NCBI GenBank assembly: GCA_050084515.1
Contig: CM114272.1
Span: forward strand, 28,830,001-28,894,000
Length of the DNA: 64,000 bases
Reading direction: 5' to 3'
DNA from: Blasia pusilla
Lineage: Eukaryota > Marchantiophyta > Marchantiopsida > Blasiales
Part shown: in pieces, positions 57,415-64,000 of the stretch
Position numbering within the stretch: the first letter of the stretch is position 1
How the letters are laid out: the number at the start of each line of letters is the position of its first letter
Translations under genes and position numbers: made by a program
The notes under the pieces: generated by a model
Told to the model about the DNA's origin: nothing
Seen by the model: only the letters and a program-made list of their open reading frames with translations
The model's database searches: none

Positions 57415-58440
57415 TGTCGTGACCCTCATAACCAAACAAACATCAAATAGGTGCCAAGTGGAACATCCGAACTCAAGTGGACTTACGCTGCGATGATCGC
57501 GCTTTGGAGAGGCTTTTGGAAGGTCTCTTGGAAAAGTCCAAGAGACGAAACGCGAAATAGAGTTGTGCGTTTCATACGTTAGTGGTTGCGACGAGGAAAC
57601 CCAGACCAAACGCGAACCAAGACTTGAGATGAGTGGAGTCTTGGAAGGTTGGTTGCCAAAGATGTGAGAACCAGTTTGGAACACGACTAGCGTTTGGGGA
57701 ATTTGACTGTGTTTCGGACCATAATATTAGTCCCAAGATGCATTTCGGACAAGTAAGGAAGCGGTGAAAAGCTTATCTTGAGACGCTTCCAACGCACTTA
57801 AGATCTCAGAAAACGCATAAGTATAGGCTGAGATATTGGCCGAAAATGACGGTGAGAGCAATCGGGTTGAGGGCCAATTTTTAGGGGCCCGACTATCTTT
57901 CCCTAAAGTTAGGGGGACCCCAGAGATTCCCAGAAGTACTAGTAAGGGGGAGTCTCTCCAAGATGTCTTGGAACACGAACCCCACTTTGAGCACCAAACA
58001 CTGTTTCAAGGGCAAGGGATGGAACAGGAGTTTGGCGTTGGAACTCGAAACCCAAACCTGATCCAAGGGAGTGGACTTTGTACGCCACGCTTGGATTCCG
58101 ATCCGTGATTCATTTTGTGTAAATCTTGGTTAGGGACTCATTGGATGTCTATCGGAGAGTTGGAACCGCCAGCTCGAAACGTCGTTTGAGGTTCTTGAAC
58201 CGACCAGAAAGTCTGTCCCAAGTCTTCCGAGACTTGCATGTGTTTTAAACCGTGAAACTAGGAAGGTTGAGCTTGATGAGAGATCGAGACGAGAACTTGG
58301 AAAGTTAGCCCGCTGATAGATCCAGACTCGACTAACCAGAGTGCGTGTTTGGATGTAGATCAGCGTTGAGAGCGTGACCTACTGAACGCACGCTTCCACA
58401 ACAACAAAGATTAACGTTCAAGGAGAGTAGGCGTACGACA
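57415..58440 (+). repeat. Solo LTR of the gypsy family
   Basis: 1026 bp aligned end to end with the gypsy LTRs at 21.2 and 27.6 kb, starting TGTCGTGACC and ending GTACGACA. It is clearly more diverged from both than they are from each other. No internal sequence follows. Flanks CATTT and CATTC match at four of five positions, as expected for LTR-LTR recombination after an older insertion. Confidence 0.9.
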
Positions 58441-58445
58441 CATTC

Positions 58446-58836
58446 CATGGATGTTGGGAGTTCAAAGTCAAGATTATCAAATGTAGATAGATGATCAAAA
58501 TTCAAGAAATATTTTATTAGAGTCTAAAACCTTCTGCGGAGTTTATCGACAAATAGATGGACAATCTCTTAACAATTACTGCAAGGAAAATATGCTCCAT
58601 GGGCTAGAACCTAAAACATAAAGTTGATTTATGCATGTGTTATATACTTTTTTGGACTTCAAGGAGCTTTTTGATTCCCAACATACCTAGACATATAACA
58701 AGTATGCGACTTGTATATTTATTGAGGGAATACTTCATGAGAAATATGAAAATTAAAAGTTGGTTTGATTGAGGATCGATAAAGTACTGGAAAGAAATTT
58801 AAGTTTTTACAGATTGTGTTTAGATTGTTAATTACA
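58446..58836. other. Intergenic, no gene seen
   Basis: AT-rich; nothing recognised. Confidence 0.5.
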
Positions 58837-59017
58837 CTAGTATGATGCCCGTGCTATGCACAAGAGAAGGAAAAAGTTTCTAGGCACCCGTTAAGTCTTT
58901 GGTCCTTTTAATTTAAGTACTCCTTAAACGCGGGTCAACAGTAGACGAGCTTTGAACGGACATATGTCAACACTAGAGGAGGGTTTCCCTAACCCCATCC
59001 TCTCTTAATAATATAGA
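58837..59017 (-). mobile_element. Mini-Helitron 2 (181 bp)
   Basis: On the minus strand it starts TCTATATTATTAAGAGAGG, a typical plant Helitron 5-prime end. It finishes with a short stem (TGTGCATAGCACGGG) and CATCATACTAG. It sits precisely between host A and T. There is no coding capacity, so it depends on an autonomous Helitron elsewhere. Confidence 0.8.
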
Positions 59018-61029
59018 TGAGGAGTGGTTGAAGACAACAAGGAGCAACCTAGCCAAGAGGAATTTTTTAGAAGTAGGAATGGGGTGGGGGATCGCTAGAA
59101 CAATATATACTGGGGAGGATCTTAAAAGATGTTTGGAACTTGAGCTTGACTTGGGAACTATGGGGGTGAACCCAAGGCATGTGTTGGATTGAGAAACTTC
59201 TATTGGGGATTTGATATCAAGCCAAATCCAGATGGATGAGTTATGGACACCAACCTTGCGTCTTGACGCGTGACTCAAATATTGAGTCTTGATTAGAGAC
59301 TCGTTAGAAGCCCACTATGCACTTGGGACTATCAGGCACGTTAGCACTATTTTGGATCCCTAGACTATCAAGAAAAGTTGTTTCAAGTCTTGAATGGCTT
59401 GTTGATGTTGGGGAGTAAGAGGTAACGTCAGTATTTGACCTCGTCTAGATGCACTTCAAGGATTGGTCCGAGACCATGATTCATGAGACGCAAGGTTGAT
59501 TGATCCAAATTGTAGCTACTGCGAGTGTCTTTGGGAGCATATTGGTAAGGAGAGCATGATATTGAAAGAAAGCTTCTACGACACTCAAGATTGGCAATCA
59601 AGGGATCAGGTGTACAACAAGCATTCTATCTTAGTAAAAAGAACATTTTTGGAACCACAAGAAAATATGCATACAAAGTCCTTGGGCACATTAAATGGAA
59701 GCTAACCTGAATTCTCTTTGAAATGAGTATTTTTTTTTTATTGATGCTAAATTTGACGATGGTTGACCTTTCTCTACCAACAACAACTTTGTTCTTAGAG
59801 ACTTGTACCATGTTTATTATTATATATAATCGACTAGGTCAGACTTACCATTGCTAGATCCAAAGTCCTATAAACTACTTTTGTAACTCGTAATAACTTG
59901 TAAGCTGAATTAGATCGTTTTTTGTTTTGTTTATGCACGAGGTTTTCCTCTAAAGTTACATAAGCATTAGTAGCTTCTAGGGGTGTTAGGCTTTGGTCGA
60001 CCTTATTGGATTTTTCAAGATTTCTCTAAAGAGATACACGAATATTGATGGATCATGTGCCCCATGTTGAGGAGGGGATCTATTATTCCACACAATTGAG
60101 ATATTCCTGTTGCTCTTCTTCCACTTGCTACACAAGAATATTTACCCCTTTTCAATCAATTGAGGATAGAAGGGTTTGATTGAATTCAAGAGTTTAACTT
60201 CGAGAATTTGCACTATATCAACTTCTCAAGCATGCTCTCTAAGGTAACCTTCGATACTAATGAAGTTTTTCTAAGTTCATGTATAAATACATGAACGGGG
60301 CTTCTGCTAAGTGCAAATTCTCTTATTCTACACTTTTTTTTTTGGGTGGTATAATGCATTCTAGACTACTTTATGGTAAAGCCTTGTACATCCTTATCTT
60401 CTACAAATGCCTAATTGTATATGTAGAGAAGCCCCTTCATGCAAAGGGTATCCACATTCTCCAATGCATATATGATGGGAATTGAACAATGATCCATAGT
60501 GTGATTAGAAGGGCAATAATAGAAGTGGTTTATACTATAAGGTTTATTGTCGAAAAAGGACACTATATGTACCACCTTCTACTATATAAACATTATCGGC
60601 AAGTCAACCCAAATTATATCTTAAGGTGGCTGTCGTCTAATAGGTGATATGGTGGTTGTTGATCCAATTACATTATGTGTGGGCGTGTTGGGCTACATCT
60701 ACCAAAGCTTCCATGGACGATACAACAAGAAGAATGAAGGAGTTAAGTTATGCGTTAAGACATATGATTGATGGATATGTTTTCTTGTAGTGGAATTTTT
60801 TGGGCACTCATCTTTCGATACTTTCCTTAAAAGATGTTTTCCCGATTTCCTTGAGAATCAACAACTCGCATCTTCTTGCAGTTTTTTTCTCTCTGTTGTC
60901 ACTACTTACCATCAACGATGAATCTCAGTGGTATTACAATGTGCATAAGCAATGGCATTGATAAATGGTAAATATATCAAGCCCGTGGGACCCAAAGGGT
61001 CAAAAGGCTAGAAAACACATTACAAGTCA
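59018..61029. other. Intergenic, no gene seen
   Basis: Short frames only. A 13-bp perfect inverted repeat (CAACCTTGCGTCT at 59251-59263, AGACGCAAGGTTG at 59486-59498) bounds a 248-bp segment that may be a MITE. No target duplication is clear. Confidence 0.45.
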
Positions 61030-61069
61030 TTCATTCACTGATCCAGAAAAAGATCCTAAAGACCTTATC

Positions 61070-61441
61070 CTAACTATTGCCTAGAGCACTTGAGCGATGA
61101 ATAATGACATCCCTAATATAGCAACCTAAATCATAAGGTAGTAGTTGTAGTAAAGAATAGAAATTCTCCACATCTATTTTATGAGATAGTCTAATCTCTT
61201 CATACTTTGGACATGTAACAAACACATGCTCTTCATCCTCAATACTCTCTCCGTCACATAACTTACAGATTCGTTCACTTCTATCAATATTAAGCCATCG
61301 TCCTTCCTCAATTCCTAGCCTATGAGACCTAGTTCTATATCGTGCGATAATATGACATAAGAACGTAGAGATCCCCGCAAATAGATATCTTTGTTCACAA
61401 TATACAAGCATAAGATTAACATGAAGTTGATAATGCTCCAT
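61070..61441 (-). pseudogene. LINE C-terminal zinc-motif segment
   Basis: It contains RYRTRSHRLGIEEGRW followed by CKLCDG...EHVFVTCPKY, a C-x2-C...H-x4-C motif characteristic of the end of plant LINE ORF2. It is separated from the RT part by a frame change near 61,450. The TAG end near 61,070 is probably the natural stop of the ORF. Confidence 0.75.
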
Positions 61442-61459
61442 TTTGGTGCCCGCACTGCT

Positions 61460-63347
61460 CTAAATGATGTTGAGAAATTTCTTATGTAGATGTTCACAGA
61501 GTGCCATCAGTTTTAAGTCCCAATCCCATTCCGCCACATTCCACTTTGAAGACCAAGTGAACACATCCGCAATACACCCCATGGAACGTGTGGCTCGCAA
61601 AGCTTGATGAGGGAGGCGAGAAACATCAAGAGATCTCACCCTTGCGATATAAGTGATGGTCAAGTAAAGAGCTTCAGCCTCTAGAGGAAGACAACCTGTT
61701 TCCGAAAGAAGAATGGCATAAGGAGTTTGGTTTCGTACACCCAATTCTTCTTGTAGAAAGATCTTTTGCACCCTCTCCACCCACTCCCAACCTGTCTTCT
61801 TACAACTAGGGCCCCAAACTTGGGTCCCATATAAGACCAGTGGCAACACTAAGCTCCTAAATAGGAACTTCCTCAGATCCCAAGACACAAGATGAGCTCT
61901 TCTACACCGATTTAAAAATGAATATAGAGTTTTGTAACCAGCTTCTACTCTCTTTTGCACGTAAAGTGCCCAACTATAGTCATAAGAGAAATCAATACCT
62001 AAATATTTGTAACTCTTCACTTGTTCTAATACTAGACCTTTGTAAAAGAATGAGAATTTGGATCTAGTATCCACTATAATGACTTTAGACTTCTCAATAT
62101 TAACTTCTATCTGATTCTCGGTACAAAAACTTGCCAAAGTGTCGAGGTGTTTTTGTAAACTAATGCCATCACGTGCTAGTAATATGATGTCATCTGCATA
62201 CTAAAGAGCTTTGATGACAAAGTCTCCAAGCTTGACACCTTCACTATCACATTCCTCCAACCACTTTTCGATATCATCTATGAAAACTCCAAAAAGTGTA
62301 GGATAGAGAGGGTAACCTTGAATGACTTTGATAGAACTCAAGATCTCTTGATATTGTGAATCTTTGATCTTAGCCTGAACGGAATGGTACAACGTGACCA
62401 CAACAGCGAGGAGTTTTGGTAGTATCCCAATGGCTTGCAGCCTATCTCATAAGAGCTTATGAGATACGGTATCAAAAGCTTTCTTGAAATCGATGAAACC
62501 GCAAAATAAAGCTTTCCCATTGCCCTTAGATTTCTCCCATAAAATACGTAAGACCAAGATATGGTCAATGATGTTGTATGTTGGGCAAAACCCAGCTTGG
62601 ACCCGTGCTCTCTTTTGGAAAGACTCTGTCCATGCGCTCAACTTTGACTCCACCAATTTCCCAAACAGCTTGGCAAAGACACTACCCACCTGATAGTGTG
62701 ATAGTTTGTCACCAAATCCTTCCTTCTTGATTTGTGACTAGGAATAATCTTCCGTAGCAACCAAGTAGAAGGAAAACCATAGATAGCAACATCACCTTAT
62801 ACTTTGGTGAGGATTGGTCTGATAGAATCTCCTCCCCACTTCAGAAGTTCAACAGAAAGACCATCAAAATCCTCGTATTTGCCATTTGCTAATCTTCTCA
62901 CTTGAGTCATCAACTCTTCTTAGAGAATAAGCCTGATATGCCTCCACAATGTGGCATAGATGTAGCATGGGGAAAGAAATAGAGCTTTTCAGCAAAAGAT
63001 ATCAAAGACTTTGAATCAAGAGTAGGTTTTGAAGACCATACTACTAATCGTCTCCATAATGATTTGGGGTCGTCATGGAGTTCCCTTATTAAGGACTCTT
63101 GCTTCTGCTACAAGAAAGCTCGTTTCTTGGATTTCACCAAGTGTTTGTAAAGACTCCTCATCATAAGCCGACTTTGGATATCCAAAGATTTTTCCACTAA
63201 TCTTAACCTTGCTTTCTTGCATTCAGAGTCAAACCACCCATTACAAGGCAACCTCCTAGCACTTTTATCCCTGTGCATGGGAAAAGAACTTGGCTGTAGT
63301 GTTTCTGAGCAATTCGGTTTGTTGCAAGCTTGTCGTCTCTGGATCAT
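61460..63347 (-). pseudogene. LINE reverse transcriptase, broken
   Basis: From the N-terminal side: NGWFDSECKKAR (63,108-63,347), the linker common between endonuclease and RT; QAGFCPTYNIIDHI and FIDFKKAFDTVSH (RT motif A) in 62447-62689; VIQGYPLYPTLFGVFIDDIE in 62201-62401; and YADDIILLARDG, the catalytic box, at 62189-62200 and beyond. A TAG (62201-62203) immediately precedes YADD. A long frame, 61460-62137, continues with SYKYLGIDFSYDYSW and the thumb region. The enzyme would prime reverse transcription at the nicked target; here it is split by stops and frame changes. Confidence 0.88.
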
Positions 63348-63439
63348 AGCTCCATATAATGTGAGTCAAGAGTTCTTATAAATCTAGCATGTAAAAAAAA
63401 ATTTACGAGGATCTAAGCGAAACTTGGAAGAAGCTAAAA

Positions 63440-64000
63440 TAGGTTAAGATGTTGAGAGAGGAATTTCCTTTGACACTGAAAGAGAAAACAAAAGAGGTGC
63501 ATGATCTGATTCTGGCTGAGGTTCTAAAATGTCAAATATAGAGATATGAGAGCTATTAGTGGGCAAGGAGAAAAGATAATCGATGGTGCTAGCACCAGTA
63601 GAGGAGAAACATGTATTGGAGTGAGAGTTGGGAAAATGAGAGGTTCCATTAAGAACTTTCAAATTACAAGTGGCTCCGAAAGTTAAAAAATGCTCCGTCA
63701 AAGGATTTGTAGAAAGATCTGAAGAGATTCTAGATCATAAACCATATTCTGGTTCTTTGAGAAGAGGAGCAGTCAAGGAATTATTGAATTGGGTAAATTG
63801 AGTAGTACGTGTGCGAGCATTGAAATCCCCAACTAGAAAGACTTCACCTTTGCTTTGATATTTGAGAATATCCCCAATAAGTCGATGAAACTATTGACTC
63901 TGATTGCAAGTGCGCGTTGAGTAGATAGGCATGGACAATGGTGCAAAATAACAAACTGCCAAATAACAATAAGATCCCCCGACCAAACTAAGACGTAGCC
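63440..64000 (-). pseudogene. LINE endonuclease domain, C-terminal part
   Basis: Minus-strand frames contain VFLVGDFNART (near 63,810-63,840), STIDYLFSLP and SDHAPLLFSL, the conserved GDFN and SDH motifs of APE-type endonucleases that nick target DNA. A stop lies between the first and second motifs (EPEYGL, then stop), and the domain is cut by the window end. Confidence 0.8.

Larger units (their letters stand above)
61030..64000 (-). mobile_element. Non-LTR retrotransposon (APE-type LINE), partial
   Basis: The minus strand carries, in order from the right edge, an apurinic endonuclease-like domain, a LINE reverse transcriptase and a C-terminal cysteine/histidine motif. The 5-prime part lies beyond the window. 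The 3-prime end is near 61.0 kb; no clear poly(A) tail marks it. Several stops and frameshifts make it inactive. Confidence 0.9.

Overview
The window is nuclear DNA of a land plant. It is mostly AT-rich intergenic sequence filled with transposable elements, with only two plausible host protein genes. The plant assignment rests on a zinc transporter of the MTP12/ZnT5 type, a chromodomain Ty3/gypsy element primed by initiator-Met tRNA, a copia LTR primed by the internal (half-tRNA) region of the same tRNA, mini-Helitrons ending in CTAG, and a promoter with CCAAT and TGGGCT motifs. The lineage cannot be fixed from this sequence alone.

Layout. 1-9.1 kb: AT-rich, with a dispersed repeat pair, a tandem duplication carrying a clean hAT-like MITE insertion, and decayed minus-strand gene fragments, the clearest being a protein kinase pseudogene (6.8-8.05 kb). 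9.1-21.2 kb: no recognisable gene; it holds a ~60-bp tandem repeat, a 42-bp perfect palindrome, a second MITE and an ~87-bp tandem repeat. 21.2-28.6 kb: a nearly complete chromodomain gypsy element with ~1.03-kb LTRs, an open gag-protease frame, an open integrase-chromodomain frame and a broken reverse transcriptase/RNase H. 28.6-37.3 kb: ORF-poor, with one more MITE. 37.3-41.2 kb: two copia LTRs facing each other around decayed gag fragments. 42.3-42.8 kb: a MITE with a strong hairpin. 44.0-45.7 kb: a long AT-rich inverted repeat with a mini-Helitron at its apex.

46.4-49.7 kb: the one confident host gene, an intronless 1091-residue Golgi-type cation diffusion facilitator with an unusually long histidine-rich loop. 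49.7-53.3 kb holds no gene. 53.3-54.55 kb: a small gene of unknown function with a TATA box, a GTAAGT...AG leader intron and a poly(A) signal. 54.6-61 kb: intergenic, with a MITE, a solo LTR of the same gypsy family and a second mini-Helitron. 61-64 kb: a minus-strand APE-type LINE, interrupted by stops and cut by the window end.

No operon-like or defence-like system is visible. The most informative material is the transposon archaeology: an hAT-like MITE family with 8-bp target duplications (one with its empty site preserved next door), two ~0.2-kb Helitrons with intact termini, and the inverted repeat close upstream of the zinc transporter.
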